Source: a virus. From it: a stretch of 64,000 nt of DNA. Position 1 is the stretch's first letter, and each line of letters begins with the position of its first letter. The stretch is from the IMG/VR virus record IMGVR_UViG_3300009285_002879, positions 1 to 64,000 of that record; one strand, 5' to 3'. The notes under the pieces are model-generated. The model was given only the letters and a program-made list of their open reading frames with translations, was not told where the DNA came from and searched no databases. The translations under genes and the position numbers were made by a program. Of the stretch, positions 17,562 to 25,576 are shown piece after piece.

Positions 17562-20165
17562 ATGCCAGCAACGGTCGCATCCTGGGGGGGTCTGCAAATC
17601 CAGCTGGTGATCCCAGAAGTGGAGCAAATCACCAGCACCATCAGTTCTGTCCTGGAACTTGTGAACGCCGCCCTGGACATTGGCCTGAACATCCTAAACA
17701 TCATCAGGACCTTCATCCCAGCTACCATCAATATTCTACGGTCACTGGTCAATGAGCTAATTGCCACCATCCGCAACTTCGCAGTGGACCTCCGACAGAT
17801 AGGCATTTACGCCAACCTGGGGGACTTGAGTCTTCTCTCCAACTACAACAACCTCAAAGGTGGGTATGCAGCTTATGAGCGGAGGATGCTTACACGGTTG
17901 AACAACCGCAATGACCCCACCCGCCCCGAGTTCTCCACATCCAGCTCCGTCCTGGCACTGTTTATCTATGCTTCTGTGGATCCAACCTTCCTTACTAATG
18001 GACAACTGGACATCACGAAGTTCCAGCCCATGCGTCAGACCCTCTCTGCCTTCTCTAGGCTGCTTGGGATTCGCGGGGCCACGGGGAGAAGTGCCGCCCT
18101 CCCAATTGCCTCGAACCTCCAGGTTAGCTACCCCTTCTTCGCGAGTAGAAACCCCCCAGGGGATAACTCTCCGGCTGCCCTTGCGGTCTCGGTATCCCAG
18201 ATGCTTGGAAGGGACACGGCGATCCTCTCTTGGGGATGTGCCTCCCCCCCAGGGGCCTCCGACCAGGATGTTGCCCCCTCGCTGCCCCCAGCGGGCTTCC
18301 TGGTAGAGGTATCCTGCTACCCAAGCGGCTTCTATGTAGGCTACCTCGCCCCTGCCCCATCGGGCACAGCGGGTCCCAATGGGACTGGCTCTGAGACAGG
18401 TGCTCAGGCCTACATGACAGGTGTCTATCAGGAGGGCACCACAGGGCAGCCACTGCGTATCTTTGGGGGCGATGATACAGTGCTCCTCGATGAGTCCAAC
18501 CTGTGGGACAGCTCCCTGTTTGTGGACGGTGCAGTTCGACCCGGGTCCACCCCGGTGTTTTTCTTCCGGGACCTGAACTCCCCTGAAGTATTGCACAAGC
18601 CCTTCAGCACAGAAGAGCAGTCCAACGGGACCACCAAGTACTACAATCAGCGTACCTTCTTTGTTCCCCAGCAGAACATCCTGTCGCAGGCAATCTCTGG
18701 GGGCTCCTACAGCCTTGAACTCCGGCGAGAAGACCTGCCCCAGTACTGCCCATTTGTAGATGGTGTCCTTGACACTGCCCACGCCACAGTCCCTACGACC
18801 ATATATGCTAGGGTCATTCCTGTCACGGCGGATGTCACCGAAACCAACTACAAGCAGCTCAAATGGGATGTTATGTCCCACCGTACCGACGACCAGACAC
18901 GAGTTCAACTTGTAACAGGAGCCCCCGGCAATTTCCTGCCAGATGCCAAAGGCATCCCCAGTAGTGTGATTGAGGTCACCTTGCCCAGCCAAGAACAAGA
19001 CCTGTATGGATTGGCAATTCAAACTGCCATTGCCATCACCCTCTTGAGCCGAAGTGACTTGACAAACCCCAACCCGATCACCGCAGGGGTGCAGATCCCC
19101 AATACCGGATACGTTGCCACAGGGCTAGAGGGAGTCGCCATCGAGGTATTCAATCGGGGCAATGTACATGCTGCCATTGATGACCCCAGCAACTACTTCG
19201 GAGAGAGAGGCTTTTCTCCCGATGCTTTTGTGACGGACATCTATGGCAAGGTCGTAGCTAGGGCCAACCAATACATTGCCACCCAAGGAGCTGTCCCCCC
19301 CGAGCTACTTGCAGCGTTTCGGGATGCCTTCCAAACCCTTGTCAATTGGCAGTGGTCAGATACCACCATTGCAGGTGCCCAAGGGAACAGAGCCCTAAAT
19401 CAAACTATTCTAGGGTCCCTGTTGGCTGGCAGATCCGCACCCAACACCACAGTGCTCGCCCGCAATGTCTACTCCCTTCCGGGGACCTACCAGGACCTAG
19501 GAAGCAACACCAGCACAGACATCCTCGCACAGGCCAGCAGTCGGTTCAGTGGGTCTGGCTTTGGAACGCTCACGAACTTCGACCATGCCCCCGTGGTATA
19601 TGATGGGACCAGTAGAAATCCATCGGTGTGGTATGCCAGAAGTCTCCTCCCACCCCAGATGTATGTCCTCGCCCGTAGCGTCCTGTCCCTTACCAGTGAT
19701 CAGTCCGTTGTTCGATCTCGTCGAGGGGACTGGGTAGTCTGGAGACCCTTCGTAGGAATGTCCCCCCTCGCGGTCAACAGCCGCCTCCTCAACCAGCTGG
19801 AGGGGTTCCTAAATACCCTGGTCGGGGGGCTGGGGTCAGTCTCAAACGCGATCTTGAACGTGATCTCGTTCCTCCAACAAAGAATTCGGGAGATCCAAGA
19901 GCTTATCCGTCGAATCGAGCAATACTTGAACATCCCCTTCCAAATCTCAATCCCGGAGATCGTGGCCTTGCCCTTGCTGGTCAACGGCACCTCAGGGGTG
20001 GTCTCAGGTCTTGTCAGTGCCCAAAACAAGCCCACGGACGGCCCGCAAGCATATGCTGGAGGGCTTGCCATCATGGCCGGGGGACTTCCCGCACTGCTTA
20101 CAGATCTCCTCCTCCTGGTCCTCTCCTCGCCAGCCAGTTCCCACACCAACCCCACCACCCCCTAA
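17562..20165 (+). CDS. Virion protein with amphipathic N-terminal helices, 867 aa
   Basis: Residues ~15-85 form long amphipathic/hydrophobic helices (EVEQITSTISSVLELVNAAL, LNILNIIRTFIPATINILRS, NELIATIRNFAVDLRQIGIY). A large mixed domain with many aromatic and Asn/Asp turns follows. A second hydrophobic helical part at about 750-790 (LNTLVGGLGSVSNAILNVI, FLQQRIREIQELIRRIEQYL) precedes a Gly/Pro/Ser-rich end. Such terminal helix bundles in a phage structural protein could insert into or oligomerise at a membrane or the virion core. No enzymatic motif is visible. It closes the plus-strand virion block; the next 122 bases are non-coding. Confidence 0.75.
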   Translation: MPATVASWGGLQIQLVIPEVEQITSTISSVLELVNAALDIGLNILNIIRTFIPATINILRSLVNELIATIRNFAVDLRQIGIYANLGDLSLLSNYNNLKGGYAAYERRMLTRLNNRNDPTRPEFSTSSSVLALFIYASVDPTFLTNGQLDITKFQPMRQTLSAFSRLLGIRGATGRSAALPIASNLQVSYPFFASRNPPGDNSPAALAVSVSQMLGRDTAILSWGCASPPGASDQDVAPSLPPAGFLVEVSCYPSGFYVGYLAPAPSGTAGPNGTGSETGAQAYMTGVYQEGTTGQPLRIFGGDDTVLLDESNLWDSSLFVDGAVRPGSTPVFFFRDLNSPEVLHKPFSTEEQSNGTTKYYNQRTFFVPQQNILSQAISGGSYSLELRREDLPQYCPFVDGVLDTAHATVPTTIYARVIPVTADVTETNYKQLKWDVMSHRTDDQTRVQLVTGAPGNFLPDAKGIPSSVIEVTLPSQEQDLYGLAIQTAIAITLLSRSDLTNPNPITAGVQIPNTGYVATGLEGVAIEVFNRGNVHAAIDDPSNYFGERGFSPDAFVTDIYGKVVARANQYIATQGAVPPELLAAFRDAFQTLVNWQWSDTTIAGAQGNRALNQTILGSLLAGRSAPNTTVLARNVYSLPGTYQDLGSNTSTDILAQASSRFSGSGFGTLTNFDHAPVVYDGTSRNPSVWYARSLLPPQMYVLARSVLSLTSDQSVVRSRRGDWVVWRPFVGMSPLAVNSRLLNQLEGFLNTLVGGLGSVSNAILNVISFLQQRIREIQELIRRIEQYLNIPFQISIPEIVALPLLVNGTSGVVSGLVSAQNKPTDGPQAYAGGLAIMAGGLPALLTDLLLLVLSSPASSHTNPTTP

Positions 20166-20287
20166 CCATTCACCAATCCATTCATGGAAGTGCCAAAACG
20201 ACGGTATTTCCTGCATTTGTTGGCCCAAGTATCTATTCACGGTGCTTTCCCTAGCCTTGGTGCCAAGTTGAGAGCGTAAAAGGGAGC

Positions 20288-20500
20288 ATGACTACCAAGC
20301 TCAGCACCATGCCCGTCCCCAGGGGACTTGAACTTGCTCTCGTGCAGGCCATGGCCGAATCGATCGAGGACTCCATCAACATGGAGGATGCCATCCGCCA
20401 ACTGCTCGTGAAGACAGGACATAATGACCCTAACATCACCGTGGTCGAGTGCGTAGGCCACCTCGTCAAGGCGTACTTCAGACTCAACGGGGGGTGCTAA
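20288..20500 (+). CDS. Hypothetical 70-aa protein
   Basis: A short mixed helix protein (LELALVQAMAESIEDSINMEDAIRQLL, then ITVVECVGHLVKAYFRL). GGGAG lies unusually close to the ATG at 20288. It opens the metabolic cassette and ends only two bases before the CoaB-like gene, so they are probably co-transcribed. No family is recognised. The 122-base region before it (20166-20287) is AT-richer than its surroundings and would be the place for the cassette promoter, but no clear -35/-10 pair was found. Confidence 0.6.
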   Translation: MTTKLSTMPVPRGLELALVQAMAESIEDSINMEDAIRQLLVKTGHNDPNITVVECVGHLVKAYFRLNGGC

Positions 20501-20502
20501 AC

Positions 20503-21615
20503 ATGGGAAATCCCAAGAAAATCCTCGTTACAGGAGGCCCGGTCCACGCGTACTTGGACGCCGTGAAGATCATCACGAACAAATTTAGGGGTGGGATGAT
20601 GGCTCAACTTGCGGATGACCTTCACCAAACAGGTACTTCCGTCACCTACCTGACTGCAAAAGGGGCCACCAAGATCCCCAAGTGGACCGAAGTCATCTTC
20701 CACGATGGATTCCAGGATTACAGGGACAAGGTGCGAGACCTTGCTGCCAAGCACGATGCCACCATCCTTGGAGCCGCCGTAGCCAACCTGATCCCCCTGA
20801 ATCCATGGAAGGGGAAGTTCCCATCTCACAACTTCAAGCCCGGGGACCGGATCCCAATTGACTTCACCATCGCCCCCCGAGTCATCGATGATGTAAAGAC
20901 CCACGCCCCCAATACGATGCTCTTCGGTTACAAGCTCCTGTCAGGTGTCTCCCATGAAGAACTGATCGAGGCAGCTTGGGGCGTGCTTCGAGAATCCAAG
21001 GCCCAAGCAATCATTGCCAACGACGCGAGCAACCTGGATGCCAAGTTCATCGTCACCAGGGAACGTGGGGTCCACTCACTTCAAGCCAATCAGCTAGCTG
21101 GGTTCATTCAGGCGATGCTGGCCGATACTTATTGGTGCTCAGAGCCGGGCATCATGTTCCCGCCCACCCCACAGGAGGAAGCCCAACTTCGAGATGCCCT
21201 GACTACCTTCTCAGCCACATGTGATCCAACCACATTCTTTCCAACTCATGGTGAGCTACGTTTCGGTTCCATCGCTATGCGTAGCCAAGGCGGAACCTTC
21301 TTGACCACCTCCAGGGGTAAGAACGAGTTGGCATCCTTTACCCGGTTCACAACGGCCCCCAATAACCACGTCATCTATCCCAGCCAAGGACCCAAGGCGA
21401 GCCTGAATGCCCCCTTACTTGCTAGAATCCTACAGGCCAATCCTGATGTGCACTGCGTTGTGCATGGTCATGTCCAATGGCCCAATCTTCCCACACAACC
21501 GTATGCCCCGCCCGGTACGGTGCGGGACACGGATCGAGACGTCTCCCAACCATTCAACATCGAAGGCCATGGCTGCTTCCTATTTCCCGACCCCCAAATG
21601 AAGGTAATTCAATGA
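20503..21615 (+). CDS. CoaB-like synthetase fused to class II aldolase domain
   Basis: The 370-aa product has two domains. Residues ~5-207 match the phosphopantothenoylcysteine synthetase (CoaB/DFP) pattern: KILVTGGPVHAYLDAVKIITN, then GGMMAQLADDLHQTGTSVTYL, the AAVAN segment (91-95), LFGYKL and AIIANDASNLDAKFIV. CoaB uses CTP to join cysteine to phosphopantothenate in coenzyme A synthesis. Residues ~240-365 look like a class II aldolase/adducin domain: FGSIAMRSQGGTFLTTSRG, the metal pair HGH (321-323) and a late GHG (355-357). The usual Glu of the SSE motif appears as Asn (SLNAP). ATG 20503 follows GGGGGT. It is coupled by ATGA to a methyltransferase. The substrate is unknown. Confidence 0.75.
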   Translation: MGNPKKILVTGGPVHAYLDAVKIITNKFRGGMMAQLADDLHQTGTSVTYLTAKGATKIPKWTEVIFHDGFQDYRDKVRDLAAKHDATILGAAVANLIPLNPWKGKFPSHNFKPGDRIPIDFTIAPRVIDDVKTHAPNTMLFGYKLLSGVSHEELIEAAWGVLRESKAQAIIANDASNLDAKFIVTRERGVHSLQANQLAGFIQAMLADTYWCSEPGIMFPPTPQEEAQLRDALTTFSATCDPTTFFPTHGELRFGSIAMRSQGGTFLTTSRGKNELASFTRFTTAPNNHVIYPSQGPKASLNAPLLARILQANPDVHCVVHGHVQWPNLPTQPYAPPGTVRDTDRDVSQPFNIEGHGCFLFPDPQMKVIQ

Positions 21616-22271
21616 ACTATCCCAGCAACGTAGTCTACCAACGGCTGTATGCCCGCTACCTCAAGCCCGAACGTATCCATCAGATGTTGGAACTGGCTGG
21701 AGACCTGAAGGGACGTAATATCCTCGACCTGTGTGGGGGCGCCGGGGAACTGGCGGTTGAGGCATGGAAGAGGGGAGCGGGCACCGTTCAGATCGTGGAC
21801 TCATCCTTCGAGATGACCCGCCCAAACCTTGACCCATCCTGCCGAGGAGCCCTCCAGATCATCAACAAGGATGTGGGGAGCTACCTGAAAGGACAACAGA
21901 GCCCTCTATGGGATGTCGCTTTCTGCAAGCAGGCTGTCAACTACTGGCTCGATGAGTTCTCCGCCAAGGACTTGGGCAACATCCTTCGGCCAGGGGGAAC
22001 ATTCGTGTTCAACACCTTCAACCAGTGTCCGGATACGGTCCCCATTCCCAAGACATATACCTCCCAAGGCCGAAGGTACGTGGAGATGTCCTGGTTGACC
22101 GATAAGTCTACCATCCAGCACGTCCAGATCTGTGAGGGAATGCCACCCCACACCACCTCGTTCTGGTGGATCTCCCCGGAGGAGTTTGACACTCTCGCCG
22201 AGGCAGGTGGCTTCGACTCCGAAGTCATCGTCGACCACGCCACATCCATCTACCGCTGGACCAAGAAGTAA
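21612..22271 (+). CDS. Class I SAM-dependent methyltransferase, 219 aa
   Basis: Motif I is clear: NILDLCGGAGELAVEAW (about 36-52), followed by the acidic end of strand beta-2 (VQIVDSS). A motif IV-like segment (WDVAFCKQAVNYWLDEF) and a post-motif helix (LGNILRPGGTFVFNTFN) come next. The C-terminal part (WISPEEFDTLAEAGGFDSEVIV) is typical of UbiE-type small-molecule or protein methyltransferases. No DPPY or CP motif is present, so DNA is an unlikely target. The start overlaps the CoaB-aldolase stop (ATGA 21612-21615); the two probably act on the same pathway. Confidence 0.85.
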   Translation: MNYPSNVVYQRLYARYLKPERIHQMLELAGDLKGRNILDLCGGAGELAVEAWKRGAGTVQIVDSSFEMTRPNLDPSCRGALQIINKDVGSYLKGQQSPLWDVAFCKQAVNYWLDEFSAKDLGNILRPGGTFVFNTFNQCPDTVPIPKTYTSQGRRYVEMSWLTDKSTIQHVQICEGMPPHTTSFWWISPEEFDTLAEAGGFDSEVIVDHATSIYRWTKK

Positions 22272-22276
22272 ACCAC

Positions 22277-22687
22277 GTGGCCAAAAAGACTGCCCCCAAG
22301 AAACTGGATTGCCGCTTTTGTCGGGATGGCACCCCTGCTACCTGTCGGGTAGCCGTTTTCGAGGGGGATGAAGACCCCAAAGCGTACTGCGACCCTTGTG
22401 CCAAGGCATTCAAACAGGTCCTCCAGGAAAATCAGGTGGGATTCAAGGGGGCAGAACTCACCAATGCTGAATTAGTCCCGGACCCATGCTCAGAGCTTCG
22501 GAGTGAAGTACTAAAGCTCCTAGGAGGGGCATCCAGCCCTTCCCCACTCCTACGTGCAGCAATGGCCCTAGGGGCTCCTGGTAGGGCTCCTACCCCCCGT
22601 CAACAGCCCGTAATAGCACCCCCCAAACCAGAAGCCAAGTCAGATAGGCCAGACCCCTCCGGGCTCCTGGGTCTCCTGGGACTCTAA
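22277..22687 (+). CDS. Cys-rich protein with proline-rich tail, 136 aa
   Basis: GTG at 22277 begins a product with a basic start (MAKKTAPKKLD) and two metal-binding pairs, CRFC (12-15) and CDPC (38-41), making a zinc-ribbon-like N-terminal domain. The second half is Pro/Ala/Ser-rich and disordered, ending in a hydrophobic LLGLLGL. It lies five bases after the methyltransferase and so belongs to the same cassette. Its TAA overlaps the opposing gene's stop (CTAA, 22684-22687). Function unknown; an adaptor role is possible. Confidence 0.65.
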   Translation: MAKKTAPKKLDCRFCRDGTPATCRVAVFEGDEDPKAYCDPCAKAFKQVLQENQVGFKGAELTNAELVPDPCSELRSEVLKLLGGASSPSPLLRAAMALGAPGRAPTPRQQPVIAPPKPEAKSDRPDPSGLLGLLGL

Positions 22688-23232
22688 GGCCCCAGCCTTG
22701 GTCCCTTGAGGGGGATGAACATAGCCGGGAACCGACCCTTCACAGCAGGATGGTGCTTAGCAGCTGACTCAATTGCCGTTTCCAGCCTCTTACAGGGATC
22801 CCCAAAGGTCGAGAACAAAGACCCCATACAGTGGGCGGAGCCAGCCCCAATCGCATTGTAGCGACAGGATGACCGTTGGACACTGAAGTCTGAGTCAATC
22901 AAGTAGATCTTCCCCTGGTAGACCACCAGAGCATTAAAACCCTCCAAGTCTGCCTTGGGGATCTCAGCTTCTACACAGGCCGCCCTGGCTGGGTCCGCAA
23001 AAGCCCGCATCAAGTAGACCTCCTCAGACTCCCCAACCTTTCTCCTCCCTGTCAAGTAAACCCGCTCCACCAACTGCCCAACCCGCATTGATCCACTAGT
23101 AGCCACCACAAGCCCCTTGGAACAAGTCCACTTGGGCTTCGCCAATGTATCAGCCCAATCATCCCCACCAATGAAGGCATCTGAACAGATCCAGACCCCC
23201 TCATCGGTTTCTATGGCTGCTATGGCCGTCAT
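22684..23232 (-). CDS. Proteasome/HslV-like Ntn-hydrolase, 182 aa
   Basis: After removal of the initiator Met the chain starts TAIAAIETDEGVWICSDAF. Counting from that Thr as residue 1, Asp is at 17 (SDAF) and Lys at 33 (KPKW), exactly the T1/D17/K33 geometry of proteasome beta subunits and HslV. A central GAGSAHCMGS segment matches the conserved Gly-rich loop that carries the Ser near residue 129 in the family. Length is close to HslV. The enzyme would be a threonine peptidase that acts as an oligomer. No HslU-like ATPase is in the window. AAGGA stands nine bases before ATG 23232, and an 88-base gap with room for its own promoter lies upstream. Confidence 0.82.
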   Translation of the reverse strand: MTAIAAIETDEGVWICSDAFIGGDDWADTLAKPKWTCSKGLVVATSGSMRVGQLVERVYLTGRRKVGESEEVYLMRAFADPARAACVEAEIPKADLEGFNALVVYQGKIYLIDSDFSVQRSSCRYNAIGAGSAHCMGSLFSTFGDPCKRLETAIESAAKHHPAVKGRFPAMFIPLKGPRLGP

Positions 23233-23320
23233 GGATTGGGTTCCTTCGGGTTACTACCTATCGGTGTCAATGGCCATAATAGCTAAGGCCATGGTTTGGG
23301 TCATTTTGGTACACCACAGG

Positions 23321-24169
23321 CTATTTTGGGTCACTATGGGCTTTCCCCGTTCCCCGTAAGTGTACGTTTTTCCTAATCATTAGACTTTCCATTGCATCCC
23401 GCAGTACCCCCGCCCTGGGTCGATTGTCGGCATACTCACATATTCTGCTGCATAGGTCAAAAAACTCATGGTCCGTCATTGTTCCCTTTGCATAATTCGC
23501 ATCCTTATGGACCCACCTAATATTGGTAACCTCCTTAAGACCTCCCCGACTCTTAGGAAGTACGTGATCTACAGCAGCTCCATGCCCCAATACCAAATCC
23601 ACACCTGTGAGGGCACATTTCCCATTCTGAGCTTCCCACAGAGTATCAAGTATGACCCAGTCAAAAACCCCATTAAGATGTGTCCTGGCCATGTCCTGAA
23701 GGACATGCTTACGACATAGGCCCCATGCAACTGATATCTCCCCGCAATGTAGGCACTGACCAGACTCCCGGCGTTTAGCATACAATGCCTTTTGAGATGT
23801 CCTTCCCTTATCCCTACATTCCTTACAGAACTTCCAGGAACCACCACCATCAACCTTTTTGCCACATGAAAAGCACATCCTTTCAGCACTTCTCTTCAGG
23901 CGACGATCTTTGCCCCTGGAGCTCTGTTTCTCTGTACAGGAAACGCAGAGTGAGGGTATGGGGGCTCCATTTTCTGATAGCTTGGCTCCACACTTAGTGC
24001 ACACCCCATCGGCCCTACATGCCTCGTATCGAAGAACATTTCTCTGTGCGGTACACTTTAAGCAATAGGGGTTACGACCGTTTTTTCTGGCCTTATCTAC
24101 ACTGAAGTCAACAAGGGGACCTTCATGGCCACACTGCCCACATCTTTTGGTTCCCAGAGGTACACTCAT
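23321..24169 (-). CDS. HNH endonuclease with serial zinc knuckles, 282 aa
   Basis: The N-terminal two-thirds carries five or more CxxC-type knuckles (CGQCG, CLKC, CTKCG, CVSC, CFSCG, CKEC, CLHCG), interspersed with basic stretches, probably for DNA recognition. The nuclease core at about 190-240 reads CALTGVDL, AVDHVLPKSRGG, N, WVHKDAN, the HNH signature without the second CxxC pair. It is a typical free-standing phage HNH enzyme. Its ATG overlaps the phosphoesterase stop (ATGA 24166-24169), so it is translated with that gene. Related in style to the HNH genes at 47667 and 49601. Confidence 0.9.
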   Translation of the reverse strand: MSVPLGTKRCGQCGHEGPLVDFSVDKARKNGRNPYCLKCTAQRNVLRYEACRADGVCTKCGAKLSENGAPIPSLCVSCTEKQSSRGKDRRLKRSAERMCFSCGKKVDGGGSWKFCKECRDKGRTSQKALYAKRRESGQCLHCGEISVAWGLCRKHVLQDMARTHLNGVFDWVILDTLWEAQNGKCALTGVDLVLGHGAAVDHVLPKSRGGLKEVTNIRWVHKDANYAKGTMTDHEFFDLCSRICEYADNRPRAGVLRDAMESLMIRKNVHLRGTGKAHSDPK

Positions 24170-25380
24170 CGAATAACCTTAGGGTTGTTACCCAGCATCT
24201 CATCTACCCAAAGAGGTGTAACATGGCACTTACCCCTCTTAGCATCTAGCACGTAGAAGGTTTGCTGTGGGGGTTCGAACTTGGCCGAGATCCATCTGGC
24301 GAAAGGATTGTATCCAATCAACGACCCATTGACCATCACCCGACCAAGATCAGTCTGACAATGGAAATGGCCAATGTGGTGCAGATGTGCGTATCGTACA
24401 TCATCCCATGCTGGAATTTTCTTCAACAGGGGGATAGAAATGCCCCCCACATTTCCACCATAGGAGATCTGGTCCCCATGTGTGAAGTGCAGTGTGAAGT
24501 CGTATGCCTCCACAAACTGGTCCATAGACTTGGATGTGTCGAATGTAACCCTTGGGTCCTTGGCAAAATGCCGCTCCAAAATCTTCCCCATCATGTACTC
24601 AAGGCTGTTCTCAGGTCCCGTGGTAATCATCTGCCTCTTCGTGAGGCGAGAATGATTACCACGGCTCACCGGGATGCTGATAGATCGGAGGTCCAACTTG
24701 TCCAGCAAAGTCTGGATGCCACCCGTTAGGTGAGGAAGCAGCCACACTACAGTCTCTACAGGAGACAATTCGTTGTTGGCTAAATTTTCTTCGTGGATAT
24801 ACCCGGTCAACAGGTCTCCCAATATAGCCAGAACAACATCCCGAATCACAACCTTTTTGGATGCACGATGGTGAGTTACCAGATCGATAATCCCAGTAAA
24901 AAACCTATGAATCCTTTTTTCCGCAATCTCTAGGTTGTAGCTATTGCGATAGGACACTTTTACAGCCTCCACCACCTCTTCGACATGCCAGTCACTCGCG
25001 AGCACTACGGCAGTTTGCTCTCTGAGCCCGGATGTCTTCTCCATCCTAATGATCTTTGGGGTGATGGGGCGCCCGATCTTTTCCAAAAAGGCCGTCTTTT
25101 CCCTCTCCGCCCTCAACATTTCAACAAGAGTCTCACACTCCTTCTTGAGTCGTCGGGAGTCACGCTTCTCAACATGAGTCACCACTGGATCTATTGGGGT
25201 GCCCCCTTCAATCTTGGGCCTAACCCTCTCCCCCACACCCACTTCCCCTGGATACTTGGCTCGGGGTGGAGGCTTAGGACCTTTACCTGCCCGCCACTTC
25301 TCAAGGGCTTCTCGGCGTTCCCTGCGTTCTGTTGATTCCCGATGTACCTTACGTGTCAAATCGCGTGTTGGGTCGCTCAA
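24166..25380 (-). CDS. Calcineurin-like metallophosphoesterase, 404 aa
   Basis: All metal-binding motifs of the family are present: SDWH (129-132), GDL (188-190), GNH (241-243), a later HGDQ and GHFH. Residues 1-110 are a basic, Pro- and Arg-rich extension, then a coiled-coil-like stretch (LKKECETLVEMLRAEREKT). Such enzymes hydrolyse phosphodiesters with two metals; a DNA repair or nucleotide role is possible but the substrate is not shown. The start is TTG 25380, chosen because AGGAG stands seven bases ahead of it. The HNH gene follows with ATGA overlap. A second, smaller member lies at 46643. Confidence 0.88.
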   Translation of the reverse strand: MSDPTRDLTRKVHRESTERRERREALEKWRAGKGPKPPPRAKYPGEVGVGERVRPKIEGGTPIDPVVTHVEKRDSRRLKKECETLVEMLRAEREKTAFLEKIGRPITPKIIRMEKTSGLREQTAVVLASDWHVEEVVEAVKVSYRNSYNLEIAEKRIHRFFTGIIDLVTHHRASKKVVIRDVVLAILGDLLTGYIHEENLANNELSPVETVVWLLPHLTGGIQTLLDKLDLRSISIPVSRGNHSRLTKRQMITTGPENSLEYMMGKILERHFAKDPRVTFDTSKSMDQFVEAYDFTLHFTHGDQISYGGNVGGISIPLLKKIPAWDDVRYAHLHHIGHFHCQTDLGRVMVNGSLIGYNPFARWISAKFEPPQQTFYVLDAKRGKCHVTPLWVDEMLGNNPKVIR

Positions 25381-25576
25381 GAAAAGCTCCTAGGTTGTCA
25401 GGGGAAGATGTGTTCTACACACCTTATCCACCGTACCAAGGGGTCTACAGAGTGACAGGCAACGTCCTGATGAATTCTGGGGTCCATTGATCTTGGTGGT
25501 GTGGCACGTATTGTAGCACGGTGCCTATTACCTATTACACCTTAGAGCGTAGAAACCGTGTTGCAATCCGTGCAAC
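25381..25576. promoter_or_regulatory. Intergenic region between tail block and phosphoesterase operon
   Basis: These 196 bases hold the ribosome binding site (AGGAG) of the downstream minus-strand gene. On the minus strand a TACAAT -10-like box lies at 25511-25516 inside an imperfect dyad whose arms GGCAC and GTGCC enclose it (25503-25525). No convincing -35 was seen. The dyad over a possible -10 could be an operator. Nothing else is recognisable here. Confidence 0.35.
25560..25576 (-). terminator. Hairpin next to the stop of the tail block
   Basis: GTTGCA at 25560-25565 and TGCAAC at 25571-25576 form an exact 6-bp stem with a 5-base loop, immediately beyond the stop codon of the 1,156-aa gene on the minus strand. 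The following minus-strand sequence has only a short T run, so termination efficiency is doubtful. An RNA-end-stabilising hairpin is equally possible. Confidence 0.35.

Noticed and set aside
17757-19022. 421-codon open frame on the minus strand
   Set aside because: It lies wholly antisense to the 867-aa virion gene, has Gly/Arg/Trp-heavy shadow composition, and no operon context or start site.
23233-23320. Sigma70-type promoter for the Ntn-hydrolase gene
   Set aside because: TTGACA and TATTAT words occur on the minus strand but not at proper spacing to each other; not reported as a feature.
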